A stretch of DNA of 64,000 nt. Source: Comamonadaceae bacterium 2PF. Lineage in GTDB: Bacteria > Pseudomonadota > Gammaproteobacteria > Burkholderiales > Burkholderiaceae_C. The DNA lies in the NCBI GenBank assembly GCA_005502875.1, contig SCMV01000006.1, positions 48,857 through 112,856 on the forward strand. The letters are read 5' to 3'. Below the pieces are notes generated by a model. The model was not told where the DNA came from and did no database searches. It was given only the letters and a program-made list of their open reading frames with translations. Shown in pieces: positions 1 to 8,873 of this stretch; positions within the stretch are counted from its first letter, which is position 1; each line of letters starts with the position of its first letter. The position numbers and the translations under genes are program-made.

Positions 1-657
1 CTCGTCAGACAGGGCGGCGCGGCTGGCCTGGGCGCTGGGGGATTGGGCTTGCGCGACCTGGGCACGGGCCAGGGACTCGGCCTGGTTCGGCACCGCAGCG
101 TGGGCAGAAGCCTGCACGGCCTGACGGGCGCTCTGGCGAGGCGCGAGCATGGGCTCGCTCACGGCCAGGTCCACGGCGGCGATCTGGGCGCTGGGTTGGC
201 GACGGGGCTCGGCAAAGCGCTGGTTGAGTTGCGCTTCGGGCGCGGCCATGGCCGGCTCGGTGCGCGACTGGATGGCGGCCTGGCGGCGCTTGAGCATGCG
301 CTCGCGCACATAGTCCTGGAAGGACAGCGTGCTCATGGCCAGCTGCTTGACGTCTTCCTGCACGGTGTGGGCCAGGTTGGCGACCGACTGGCGGGCAACC
401 GCGGCACCCTTGGCCAGCGGGCCAGCGGCCTCTTCCTCTGCAACCGGCTCCTCGCGACCCAGGCCTGCTTCGGCGGCCGGGGCACGGCTGGACATCGACT
501 CGACCATGGCCATGCCGTCGGCGGCCATGGCCAGGATCTCGATGCCACCTTCGGCGGCGGGCTTGGTGGACAGCACGATGGCCTCGTCCCCGAAAGCAGC
601 CTTGACCTTTTGCATGGCCTCGCGGCTGTTGCGTCCAATGAAGCGTTTGACGTTCAT
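1..657 (-). CDS. flhF: Flagellar biosynthesis GTPase FlhF, N-terminal part (runs off the left edge)
   Basis: The first 219 codons of an open frame that continues past the window edge. The start reads MNVKRFIGRNSREAMQKVK, followed by FGDEAIVLSTKP, the typical FlhF N-terminus. An Ala/Gln-rich, poorly conserved stretch follows; the SRP-type GTPase (NG) domain lies outside the window. FlhF sets the position and number of polar flagella and works with FlhG at the membrane. Its ATG overlaps the flhA stop (ATGA, 4 bp), so the two genes are translationally coupled. Identification rests on the N-terminus plus the flhA-flhF order, which is usual in beta- and gammaproteobacteria. Confidence 0.9.
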   Translation of the reverse strand, partial: MNVKRFIGRNSREAMQKVKAAFGDEAIVLSTKPAAEGGIEILAMAADGMAMVESMSSRAPAAEAGLGREEPVAEEEAAGPLAKGAAVARQSVANLAHTVQEDVKQLAMSTLSFQDYVRERMLKRRQAAIQSRTEPAMAAPEAQLNQRFAEPRRQPSAQIAAVDLAVSEPMLAPRQSARQAVQASAHAAVPNQAESLARAQVAQAQSPSAQASRAALSDE

Positions 658-2759
658 GCGTGGCCTCCGATCAGGGTACCGATGCGAATCGAATGGGTCT
701 CAGGGATCTCGCTGTGTCCCAGCACCTTGAGACGGGGTGCGGCGCGCTTGAGGAGTCGGGCGACCGACGGACGGATCGCGTCGGGCACCAGCAGGCAGGC
801 GGGGTGGCCCATGTTTTCCTGACGCTGGGTGGCCTCGGCGGCCTGGCGGGTCAGGTGGTCGGCGACGCCCGGGTCGAGCATCGGGCCGTTGGCGGCCGTC
901 AGGGCCTGGGTCAGCAGGCGCTCCAGGTCGGGCTCGATGGCAATGACATCGAGCTCGCGAACCGGGCCATAGATCTGCTGGACGATGGCCGGGGCCAGGC
1001 CGACGCGGATGCGGCGGGCCAGCTCGGACGGGTCGTTGACCAGGTTGGGTGCCACGGCGCAGTGCTCGGCCATGGTTTCGATGATCGAGCCCATGTCGCG
1101 GATGTGCACGCCCTCTTCGAGGAGCAGCTGGAGCACTTTCTGCAGGGTTGCGATGCCGACCATCTTGGGAACCACGTCTTCGATCAGTTTGGGAGCCAGT
1201 TTCGTCACGTGCTCGATGAGCTGTTGTGTCTCGACGCGGCCCAAAAGCTTGGCGGCGTGGAGTTGCATCAAGTGTGAAAGATGGGTCGCCACGACGGTCG
1301 AGGGATCAACCACCGTGTACCCGGCCATTTGCGCGACATCGCGCTGGCGCTCTTCGACCCACACGGCGGGCAGGCCGAAGGCGGGGTCCACGGCCTGGGT
1401 GCCGGCGATGGGGTTGGTGACGTGGCCAGGGTTGATGGCCATCAGCATGTTGGGGAAGACCTCGCCCTCGCCCACCACGGCGCCACGCAGGGTGATGCGG
1501 TAGAAGCTGGGCTTGAGCTCCAGGTTGTCCTTGATGTGCACAGATGGCGGCAAGAAGCCGACTTCTTGCGCGAACTTGCGGCGCACGCCCTTGATCCGGT
1601 TGAGCAGGTCGCCGCCGCGCTCCTTGTCGACCAGCTGGATCAGGCGGTAGCCCACTTCCAGGCCCAGGGTGTCGACCGGCTGCAGGTCTTCCCACGAGGC
1701 CTCGCCATTCGGGTTGGCGACGGCCTGGGGCTTTTCTGGCGCAGGCGGCGCCTGGCGCTCGGCTTCCTTCTTGACGTGGATGCGCCAGGACGCGTAGCCC
1801 AGGCCACCGGCCATCGGCAGGAAGATCAGCGAGGGCATGCCCGGGATCACCCCCAGCAGGCCGATGATGCCGGCGGCCACGCCGATGACCTTGGGGTTCT
1901 CCAGCATCTGGCTGGTGATCTGGGTGCCCACGTCCTGGTCTTTGCCGACCCGCGAGACCACCATGGCGGCCGCCACCGAGATCAGCAGCGCCGGGATCTG
2001 CGCCACCAGCGCGTCACCGATGGCCAGCAGGATGTAGGACTCGGCCGCTTGCGAGGCCGACAGGTCGTGCTGGACCACGCCGATGATGAAGCCGCCGATG
2101 ATGTTGATGAACAGGATCAGGATGCCGGCGATGGCGTCGCCGCGCACGAACTTCGAAGCACCGTCCATGGAGCCGTGGAACTCGGCCTCTTCGCCCACCT
2201 CGCGGCGGCGCTTGCGGGCCTCGGCCTCGTCGATCAGGCCGGCGCCCAGGTCGGCGTCGATGGCCATCTGCTTGCCGGGCATGGCGTCCAGGGTGAAGCG
2301 GGCCGCCACCTCGGCGATGCGCTCGGAGCCCTTGGTGATCACGGTGAAGTTGATCACCACCAGGATGGCGAACACGATGATCCCGACCGCAAAGTTGCCG
2401 CCGATCAGGAAGTGACCGAAGGACTCGATCACCGCGCCGGCAGCCCCCGTGCCGTTGTGACCTTCGAGCAGTACCACCCGGGTCGAAGCCACGTTCAGTG
2501 ACAGGCGCAGCAACGTGGTCAGCAGCAGCACCGCCGGGAAGGCCGCGAAGTCCAGCGGACGCAGCATGGTGGCCGCCACCATCATCACCATCAGCGACAT
2601 GGCGATGTTGAAGGTGAAGAAGATGTCCAGCACCAGGGGCGGCAGGGGCAGCACCATCAGCACCAGCACGGTCACCACGATGAGCGGCGCGACCATCATC
2701 TGGAACCGTTTGGCGTCGCCTGAGGACATCGCCAGCAGCTTCTGCATCCAGGGGTTCAT
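654..2759 (-). CDS. flhA: Flagellar export apparatus protein FlhA
   Basis: A 701-residue integral membrane component of the flagellar type III export gate. The N-terminal half has about eight hydrophobic segments and the conserved FHIPEP-type loop (KGSERIAEVAARFTLDAMPGKQMAID region). The C-terminal half is the cytoplasmic docking domain for export substrates and chaperones. I chose the ATG at 2759 (MNPWMQKLLAMSSG) because AAGGA lies about 10 bases upstream; the frame also extends to a TTG at 2813, which has no good ribosome site. The gene is followed by flhF with a 4-bp overlap. Upstream, flhB is on the same strand but separated by an opposite-strand gene. Confidence 0.97.
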   Translation of the reverse strand: MNPWMQKLLAMSSGDAKRFQMMVAPLIVVTVLVLMVLPLPPLVLDIFFTFNIAMSLMVMMVAATMLRPLDFAAFPAVLLLTTLLRLSLNVASTRVVLLEGHNGTGAAGAVIESFGHFLIGGNFAVGIIVFAILVVINFTVITKGSERIAEVAARFTLDAMPGKQMAIDADLGAGLIDEAEARKRRREVGEEAEFHGSMDGASKFVRGDAIAGILILFINIIGGFIIGVVQHDLSASQAAESYILLAIGDALVAQIPALLISVAAAMVVSRVGKDQDVGTQITSQMLENPKVIGVAAGIIGLLGVIPGMPSLIFLPMAGGLGYASWRIHVKKEAERQAPPAPEKPQAVANPNGEASWEDLQPVDTLGLEVGYRLIQLVDKERGGDLLNRIKGVRRKFAQEVGFLPPSVHIKDNLELKPSFYRITLRGAVVGEGEVFPNMLMAINPGHVTNPIAGTQAVDPAFGLPAVWVEERQRDVAQMAGYTVVDPSTVVATHLSHLMQLHAAKLLGRVETQQLIEHVTKLAPKLIEDVVPKMVGIATLQKVLQLLLEEGVHIRDMGSIIETMAEHCAVAPNLVNDPSELARRIRVGLAPAIVQQIYGPVRELDVIAIEPDLERLLTQALTAANGPMLDPGVADHLTRQAAEATQRQENMGHPACLLVPDAIRPSVARLLKRAAPRLKVLGHSEIPETHSIRIGTLIGGHA

Positions 2760-2926
2760 GGGGGGCACATCCTTGAAGGGGGTTACAAGGATTGTTGGCC
2801 GCCGCCCCTTCAAGCTTTAGCGAGATAAGCAGGGGCGGTGCGCGCCTATTCGGACCACGTTGCGTGGGGTGAAAGTCACGATTTGTTCCTGCGCGAAGGG
2901 CTGCCCCGGCAAATGGGGGATCGGCC

Positions 2927-2942
2927 TGTGATGGATGTCACA
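2927..2942. promoter_or_regulatory. CRP/FNR-family-like binding site
   Basis: TGTGA-N6-TCACA is a perfect match to the classic CRP-type consensus half-sites. It is followed directly by another TGTGA, so 2938-2947 also forms the 10-bp palindrome TCACATGTGA. The site lies 77 bases upstream of the PEP-CTERM gene at 3019 and about 170 bases upstream of flhA on the other strand, so it could control either. Which regulator binds is unknown from this window. Confidence 0.5.
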
Positions 2943-3018
2943 TGTGAGTCGGCACAATGGCTTCGCAGCTGCCACTGGGGTACACGTGTGCGGCGCCACC
3001 AACAACCGGGGAAGAGAC

Positions 3019-3702
3019 ATGAAACTTCGCGCGATCACCCTCGCAGCGGCAGGCCTGCTGGCCGCCGCGTCCGCTCAAGCCGAATTGCAGACTTGGCGCT
3101 TCATCGATGTGCACGGGCTAGGGGGACAGCCTGCCGGCACGCACATCGACGTCACCTTTGACTTGGCTTCAATGCGGGGAACCGGCGTCGACACGTTCAA
3201 CGACCCACCTGTCAGCGGCTTCGAAGCATGGACCGGGCCGATCGTCAGCTGGACCTTCAGAGATGTGACCTACACCCCAGCCGAGAACAACTGGATCCCC
3301 GCCATCGAGGAAACACAAATCCTGTGGAACACCCGCGCCGCACTGCCCGGCGCAAGCGGAGACATGTTCTTTGACGCATACGACATCGGGAACCTGTTCT
3401 ACAACTCGACTGAAAACCTCTCCATCGGACTGCAGGGGCTGTCCCTGGGCATCCGGGAGGTTGATGACGAGATGGTCAAGAGCGGAGAGATCTTCGTCAA
3501 TGGATCGCAACCCGTCATGACCTTGCGCGCCAACTCAGGAGGATCGCTTGCCACGACCACACTGATCATCAGCGGCATGCAAAAGGTGCCGGCGGTGCCA
3601 GAACCCAGTTCGTGGGCCCTGGCCCTGCTCGGCGGCTTGGGCGCAGCAGCCCTGGCCCGCCGCCGCCAGCCCGCGTGCCACGCCGAAACACCGGCCGCCT
3701 GA
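3019..3702 (+). CDS. PEP-CTERM sorting domain protein
   Basis: A 227-residue secreted protein. It starts with a signal peptide (MKLRAITLAAAGLLAAASAQA) and ends at residues 193-227 with VPEPSSW, a hydrophobic helix and RRR, the canonical PEP-CTERM signal recognised by exosortase. The middle domain (LQTWRFIDVHGLGG onward) I do not recognise. The ATG at 3019 is preceded by GGGGAAGAGAC; an upstream in-frame start at 2935 would precede the signal peptide and is rejected. The gene sits convergent to flhB and divergent from flhA, splitting an otherwise normal flagellar cluster. The likely fate is export and anchoring or release at the cell surface in the exopolysaccharide layer. Confidence 0.85.
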   Translation: MKLRAITLAAAGLLAAASAQAELQTWRFIDVHGLGGQPAGTHIDVTFDLASMRGTGVDTFNDPPVSGFEAWTGPIVSWTFRDVTYTPAENNWIPAIEETQILWNTRAALPGASGDMFFDAYDIGNLFYNSTENLSIGLQGLSLGIREVDDEMVKSGEIFVNGSQPVMTLRANSGGSLATTTLIISGMQKVPAVPEPSSWALALLGGLGAAALARRRQPACHAETPAA

Positions 3703-3729
3703 GGCCAGCTCATCCCGCCAAATCAACCG

Positions 3730-4896
3730 TCAAGCGCCCCGGGCAGCCGCCTTCGCGGCCTCCGCACGCAGCGGGTCCATCTCATCCGGCACCTGCAAAT
3801 CCGGCAGGTTGCCCGGCATGGGTGCCCGCCCGCTGAGCGCCTGCTTGAGCTGATACACGTAAGCCAGCACCTGGGCCACCGCGCTGTAGAGCTTGACCGG
3901 CACCTCCTGGTCGAGCTCGGTGTGGGCGTACAGCGCACGCGCCAGGGGCGGCGCCTCGAGCACCGGCACCTTGTTCTCGGTGGCGATGTCGCGGATCTTG
4001 AACGCCAGCAGGTCCAACCCCTTGGCCACCACGCGCGGCGCGCCCATCGAGCCTTCTTCGTACTTCAGCGCCACGGCATAGTGGGTCGGGTTCATGACCA
4101 CCAGGTCGGCGGTGGGCACAGCGGCCAGCATGCGCTTGCGGGTGCGCTCGCGCATGATCTGCTTCATGCGGCCCTTGACCTCCTGGTTGCCCTCCTGCTG
4201 CTTGTACTCTTCCTTGACATCCTGGTGCGACATCTTCATGCGCTCGGCAAACAGGAACTTCTGCAGCGGCCAATCCAGGATGGCGAAGCCGGCGATCACC
4301 AGCAGCATCGTGCCCATGACCTGCCCCATGGTGATGCCCAGGTCGCGGATGGCAGCAGGCAGGGGTTGGGCCAGCAGGTCGGACATGCTCGGCCAGACCT
4401 TCATCAGCGTCATCACGCCCACGGCGCCCAGCACCAGTGCCATGGCACAAGCCTTGAGCGCGTCGATGAGCTGCTGCTTCTTGAACAGGTTGCCCAGACC
4501 GCTGATCGGGTTGAGCTTGCCGAAATTGGGCGCCAGCACCTTGAAGGACATCACCCAGCCGCCTGAAATCACCGAGGCGGCGGTCGAGGCCAGGGCCACA
4601 CCCACCCCAACCGGCACGACCATGATGAGCGCCTGCATGCTCCAGTCGGTCAGGCGCTGGAGCATGAAATCGGGCGAGGCCACCGTGCGCACGTCAAAGC
4701 GCAGCCCGCCCGACATGAGCTTTTGCAGCTGATCCAGCCACAGCGGCGTCAGGCCCATGAGCACACCCGTGGCCGCCAGCATGACCAGGAAGTGCCCGAG
4801 GTCCTTCGAGCGCACGACCTGGCCGTCTTTGCGGGCCTGGTCCAGTTTCCGCTGCGAGGCGGGTAACTGCTTGTCTTGTGAGCCTTCTTCGGACAT
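3730..4896 (-). CDS. flhB: Flagellar export apparatus protein FlhB
   Basis: A 388-residue membrane protein that switches substrate specificity of the flagellar export gate from rod/hook to filament proteins. Four hydrophobic segments are followed by a cytoplasmic domain with the self-cleaving NPTH at residues 269-272 (NPTHYAVALKY). The N-terminus (EEGSQDKQLPASQRKLDQARKDG) is typical. I prefer the ATG at 4896 over a TTG at 4905; neither has a strong ribosome site. Its stop is 27 bases from the convergent PEP-CTERM gene end, and flhA lies beyond that gene on the same strand. Confidence 0.96.
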   Translation of the reverse strand: MSEEGSQDKQLPASQRKLDQARKDGQVVRSKDLGHFLVMLAATGVLMGLTPLWLDQLQKLMSGGLRFDVRTVASPDFMLQRLTDWSMQALIMVVPVGVGVALASTAASVISGGWVMSFKVLAPNFGKLNPISGLGNLFKKQQLIDALKACAMALVLGAVGVMTLMKVWPSMSDLLAQPLPAAIRDLGITMGQVMGTMLLVIAGFAILDWPLQKFLFAERMKMSHQDVKEEYKQQEGNQEVKGRMKQIMRERTRKRMLAAVPTADLVVMNPTHYAVALKYEEGSMGAPRVVAKGLDLLAFKIRDIATENKVPVLEAPPLARALYAHTELDQEVPVKLYSAVAQVLAYVYQLKQALSGRAPMPGNLPDLQVPDEMDPLRAEAAKAAARGA

Positions 4897-5177
4897 CGGG
4901 AGCAAGGCCTGGGCAGACCGGGGAATCGATGCCTGAGAGTGTGCTCAGCAAGTCCCCTGCGCGTGGCCCGGAAAAACCGCCCTCGAACCGGCCTGATCCC
5001 TCAGACACCGGCAGGTGAAAAACCAGCCCGCTGCGACTCAGCATGATGTACAAATCGCGTCAAGGGGGCGAATGCCTTGGCGCTGGACAGAGCATCTGCA
5101 CCGAAACCCACGGAATGGGACGGTGCGCCCCTGCAGATTCGCGCTTGCCACGCTTCGCGCCGGCTTAGGATGACCCG

Positions 5178-7235
5178 ATGGCCGAATCCGTCCGCTTCAA
5201 CGATCACGTGCAGGAACAGCTGGGACGAGCCCCCGAGCTGGCACAACGCATCGTCGCCCGCACCCAAGCTGTGCTGCGTGACAGCGGCACCGACCTGTCC
5301 CTGGCACAAGACCGCAACCTGCTGTTCGGCGTGGCCGAGGCCGTTCAGGCGCGGCGCGCCGACTTCGAGTCCGCCCTGACCCAGCACATCCAGGACGAAG
5401 TCCGCGCCACCCAGGGCGATGGCCCCAGCGGACGCAAACTGCACGAGATGACCATCGACCAGCTCACCCTGGTCGACGAAAACCAGGCCGAGCAGGACAT
5501 CGAGATCTCGCGCACCGTGCAACTCATCGACCTGGTGGCCGAGTGGGAGTTGCGCGAACTCCAAGCCTGCACATCGGCGCTGCAGGGCGACACGACCCCA
5601 CGCCCGCACACCAACCCCCTGCGCCCGGCTGTTTTTGCGCGGGCGCTCGGCGCCGCAACGCGGGTGCTGCCGCTGTCAGCGGGCGAGCGCAACATGCTGC
5701 TGCGCCTGACCGGTCGCGTGCTGGCGGACTGCCTGCGCGAGCACTACCGAGAGGTGTCGGCCACGCTGAGATCCCTGGGCTGCGACCCGGTGCCTTTCAA
5801 GGCCGTCACCCACCCGCGACGCAGCGCCCCGCCCTCGTCCCTGATCGTCACCCAGCCTGGCGCGCTGCAGAGCCTGCTCGATCGCATGCCGCTGCCACCG
5901 CCGCCGGCTGCCCCCGCTGCCGCCGCAGCGGCCCATGCCGGCGACCTCACCTTCGGCGTGCTCTCGCGCAAACTCGACGAGATCAACGACCCGCAAGGCC
6001 TGGCCGCGCGTCGCAGCCAGGCGCAAGTTTCACGGCTGCTGAACACCCTGTTCCAGCAGATGCAGGCCGATGCCGAGGTGCCCGCGCCGGTGCGCCAACT
6101 GATCGGCCAGATGGAGCCGGTGCTGCAACGAGCCGCCCAGCAAGACACCTGGGTGCTGCGCAGCGACCAGCACCCGGCCTGGCGACTCATCAACCAAATG
6201 GCAGCCTACGCAGCCGGCTATGGCGAAAACGACGCGGTTGCGCTGCGCGGCTTCCTGGCCTTCATGCAGCCGCGCGTGGCGCGCATGCTGCCCGAGCCCG
6301 GCCCCGGCAGCGTCGAGCTCGAAACCACGCTCAAGGAGATGCAGCAGTTCATCGTCTCCCAAAGCCAGGCCGCCGTTCAGCAGGCTCCCCAGGCCGTGGC
6401 CCGACTGCGCGAGGCCGACCAACGCCTGACCCTCCACCCCTTGCTGCAACAGCAAGTCGCCAACCAGGTGGAACTGGTCAAGCTGCCCCAGGTCATCAAG
6501 GACTTCCTCTGCGGCCCCTGGGTCGAGGTGCTCACGCACACCATGGCCACCACCTCGCCCGAGGACGACGAATCGCAAGCCATGCTGTGCGTGGTCGACG
6601 ACCTGGTGCAAAGCCTGCAAAGGCCGGAGAGCATCGATGCACGCGAAGCCCTGCGCCGCAAGCTGCCAGACCTGAGCAACCGGCTGCAACGAGGCATGGC
6701 CAGCATCAACATGCCCCGCCATGAGCAGGACACCCTGCTCGAAGCCCTCATGCGCATGCACACCCGCGTGCTCATGGCCACACCCAAGCCGCCCAAGCTG
6801 GAACGCGAGCGCACCGGTTTCGAGTCCAGCACCCTGGCCAACCTCGACGCCTTGCTCGACGACCTGCGCTTCGCTCAGGCCGATGGCCGACCGCTCGACA
6901 CCAACCTGGGCTCCCTGCCCACGGTGCCCATGGCCTTTGGCGAGAACGCCGACGACGCGGCCATCCTGGCGCGCCGCCGCCAGTGGGCCGACGCCCTTAC
7001 CCCGGGCACCTGGTGCAAGCTCTTCATGCAAGGCCAATGGACCACCGCCCGCCTGCTGTGGGTCAGCGAAAACCGCCAGTTCTACATGTTCGGCAGCGAC
7101 CTGGCAGGCCGCCTGCACTCCCTGAGCCGCCGCGCGCTCGAGCGCCTGCGCGCCGAAGGCCTGGCCACCAGCCTGGAAGACCGCAGCCTGATGCAGCGCG
7201 CCGTCGACAGCATGGTGCAGGAGCTCGACAGCTGA
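5178..7235 (+). CDS. DUF1631 family protein
   Basis: A 685-residue cytoplasmic protein of the DUF1631 family, which is frequent in beta- and gammaproteobacteria and sometimes mislabelled thymidine phosphorylase. It has no signal peptide or membrane segment and is mainly helical. A Pro/Ala-rich linker (PLPPPPAAPAAAAAA) lies near residues 237-251. Family-type motifs include FLCGPWVEVLT in the middle and a C-terminal module GTWCKLFMQGQWTTARLLW then FYMFGSDLAGRLHSLSRRAL, which looks like a small beta-barrel. The ATG at 5178 has AGGA seven bases upstream. Function is not established. It is transcribed away from flhB. Confidence 0.8.
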   Translation: MAESVRFNDHVQEQLGRAPELAQRIVARTQAVLRDSGTDLSLAQDRNLLFGVAEAVQARRADFESALTQHIQDEVRATQGDGPSGRKLHEMTIDQLTLVDENQAEQDIEISRTVQLIDLVAEWELRELQACTSALQGDTTPRPHTNPLRPAVFARALGAATRVLPLSAGERNMLLRLTGRVLADCLREHYREVSATLRSLGCDPVPFKAVTHPRRSAPPSSLIVTQPGALQSLLDRMPLPPPPAAPAAAAAAHAGDLTFGVLSRKLDEINDPQGLAARRSQAQVSRLLNTLFQQMQADAEVPAPVRQLIGQMEPVLQRAAQQDTWVLRSDQHPAWRLINQMAAYAAGYGENDAVALRGFLAFMQPRVARMLPEPGPGSVELETTLKEMQQFIVSQSQAAVQQAPQAVARLREADQRLTLHPLLQQQVANQVELVKLPQVIKDFLCGPWVEVLTHTMATTSPEDDESQAMLCVVDDLVQSLQRPESIDAREALRRKLPDLSNRLQRGMASINMPRHEQDTLLEALMRMHTRVLMATPKPPKLERERTGFESSTLANLDALLDDLRFAQADGRPLDTNLGSLPTVPMAFGENADDAAILARRRQWADALTPGTWCKLFMQGQWTTARLLWVSENRQFYMFGSDLAGRLHSLSRRALERLRAEGLATSLEDRSLMQRAVDSMVQELDS

Positions 7236-7349
7236 TTGCCACGACTCGCCGGGTCGATCGGTCTGCGGCATCATTGCCAACCGCACATCGCAGCGAGCGC
7301 CCACGCCCATCGCGATGATGAAAAACGCCTGGGATGAGGAACCAACGCC

Positions 7350-8024
7350 ATGTACACGCTGCACATCGCCAACAAGAACTACTCATCGTGGTCGCTGCGG
7401 CCCTGGTTGTTGATGAGCGAGCTGGGACTGCCCTTTGAAGAAAGGCTCGAGCCCTTCGGCGAGGTCGAGTTCACCCGCTTCTCGCCCACCGGCAAGGTGC
7501 CTTGCCTGCACGACGGCGGACAAGTCGTGTGGGACTCTCTGGCCATCACCGAGTACCTGGCAGAACGCCACCCCGGCGTGTGGCCCACCGATGCCACCGC
7601 TCGCGCCTGGGCCCGCTGCGCCAGCGCCGAGATGCACTCGGGCTTCTTCGCGCTGCGCGAGACCTGCACCATGAACTGTGGCCTGCGCATCCGCCTGAGC
7701 AACTGGCCTGCTGCGGCGAGAGCCGACTGGCAGCGCGCCGAAACGCTCTGGCAAGAAGGCCTGCAGCGCTTTGGCGGGCCCTTCCTGGCCGGAGATCGGT
7801 TCACGGCCGTGGACGCCTTCTTTGCGCCACTGGCTTTCCGTGCCCAGACCTATTCCCCTGATTTGGGCGACGTTGCAAGCGCCTACGTGCAACGCATGCT
7901 CGCCCTGCCCTCCATGAGGGGCTGGTACGAGCAGGCACTGGCCGAGACATGGCGCGACGAGCCCCACGAAGCCGATGCACGAGCAAAAGGGCAATGGCTG
8001 CAGGACCTGCGCCGAGCGCGCTGA
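7350..8024 (+). CDS. Glutathione S-transferase family protein
   Basis: A 224-residue soluble protein with a thioredoxin-like N-terminal glutathione-binding domain (YTLHIANKNYSSWSLRPWLL; then TGKVPCLHDGG and the DSLAITEYLAE signature, residues about 1-85) and a helical C-terminal domain. The Ser in NYSSW is the likely thiol-activating residue of this bacterial subgroup. It presumably conjugates or reduces electrophiles with glutathione, but the substrate cannot be read from the sequence. Upstream is DUF1631 on the same strand with a gap of about 115 bases; downstream is a PEP-CTERM gene with its own leader. Confidence 0.85.
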   Translation: MYTLHIANKNYSSWSLRPWLLMSELGLPFEERLEPFGEVEFTRFSPTGKVPCLHDGGQVVWDSLAITEYLAERHPGVWPTDATARAWARCASAEMHSGFFALRETCTMNCGLRIRLSNWPAAARADWQRAETLWQEGLQRFGGPFLAGDRFTAVDAFFAPLAFRAQTYSPDLGDVASAYVQRMLALPSMRGWYEQALAETWRDEPHEADARAKGQWLQDLRRAR

Positions 8025-8083
8025 AGCGAGCGCCATGATCAGCCTTGGCATGGGTCAAAAAACAGACAAAAAGGGAAACGCAA

Positions 8084-8098
8084 CCCCATGAGGTGGGG
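8084..8098. repeat. Small inverted repeat upstream of a PEP-CTERM gene
   Basis: CCCCA-TGAGG-TGGGG, a perfect 5-bp stem with a 5-base loop, lies 85 bases before the ATG at 8183 and 60 bases after the glutathione transferase stop. It has no T-run, so it is a weak terminator at best; an operator role is equally possible. Confidence 0.25.
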
Positions 8099-8182
8099 AG
8101 TGCCTGAATCCGCATGGGGGCTTAGAGTGCGACAGCCGTCACCGGCACTCGTTCCATTCGCAAGACAACTTCAGGAGTTCAC

Positions 8183-8794
8183 ATGTCCCGTTCTTCCCGC
8201 GTCATTGCCGCCATGCTCATCGGCGCCAGCGCCCTGGCATCCGCGCAGGCCGCCGAGATTGCGGTCGCCAGCGTCACCGCCTCGTCGACCTTCTACACCT
8301 ACAACCCGGTCAACCTGATCAATGGCAACGGCCTGAGCGGCGACCTGCACAGCGGCAACTGGGAGGCCAAGTGGCTGCTCGACGGCGTCAACACCGGCAA
8401 CCTGACCTTTGACCTGGGTGGCCTGTACAAGATCGGCAGCACGACCATCTGGAACTACGGCCCTGGCTGCTGCGGCGAAGGTCGCTCCGTCCAGGACCTG
8501 TCCATCAGCCTGTCCACCGACGGCGTGAACTACAGCGAATTCGGTGCCTTCGTGCTGAGCAAGCCCACCACCGACCCCTTCGGCGGCGAAACGCTGGGTC
8601 TGGGCGACACCACCGCCCGCTTCGTTCGCTTTGACATCAAGAGCAATCACGGCGAGGCCGACTACACCGGCCTGTCCGAGGTGAAGTTCGACGGCGTGTC
8701 GGCCGTGCCCGAAGCTTCGAGCCTGGCCTGCGGCCTGATCGGTCTGGCCACGGCCGCCCTGCTGCAGCGCCGCCGCAACAACGCAGCGCGCTGA
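8183..8794 (+). CDS. PEP-CTERM-type exported protein with discoidin-like domain
   Basis: A 203-residue exported protein. The signal peptide is MSRSSRVIAAMLIGASALASAQAA. The core (VASSTFYTYNPVNLINGNGL, then GNLTFDLGGLYKIGSTTIWNYG and ARFVRFDIKSNHG) has the pattern of F5/8 type C (discoidin) carbohydrate-binding folds. The C-terminus at residues 175-203 is VPEASSLACGLIGLATAALL then RRR, a PEP-CTERM signal in which the usual PEP is PEA. The ATG follows AGGAG at five bases. It is probably a surface protein that binds polysaccharide; the ligand is unknown. Confidence 0.8.
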   Translation: MSRSSRVIAAMLIGASALASAQAAEIAVASVTASSTFYTYNPVNLINGNGLSGDLHSGNWEAKWLLDGVNTGNLTFDLGGLYKIGSTTIWNYGPGCCGEGRSVQDLSISLSTDGVNYSEFGAFVLSKPTTDPFGGETLGLGDTTARFVRFDIKSNHGEADYTGLSEVKFDGVSAVPEASSLACGLIGLATAALLQRRRNNAAR

Positions 8795-8873
8795 TCGGTC
8801 ATTCAGGCCTCGATCCAGCCTCGCTTGGCACTGGCCTGCGGACCCGCACAGGGGCATGTGCCCCTGTTGCGAA

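Noticed and set aside
2952..2970. Sigma-54-like GGCAC...TTCGC before the PEP-CTERM gene
   Set aside because: The distance between the GG and GC elements is not the required -24/-12 spacing.
4933..4948. CTGAG-N6-CTCAG upstream of flhB
   Set aside because: Only a 5-bp stem and no known motif; too weak to list as a feature.
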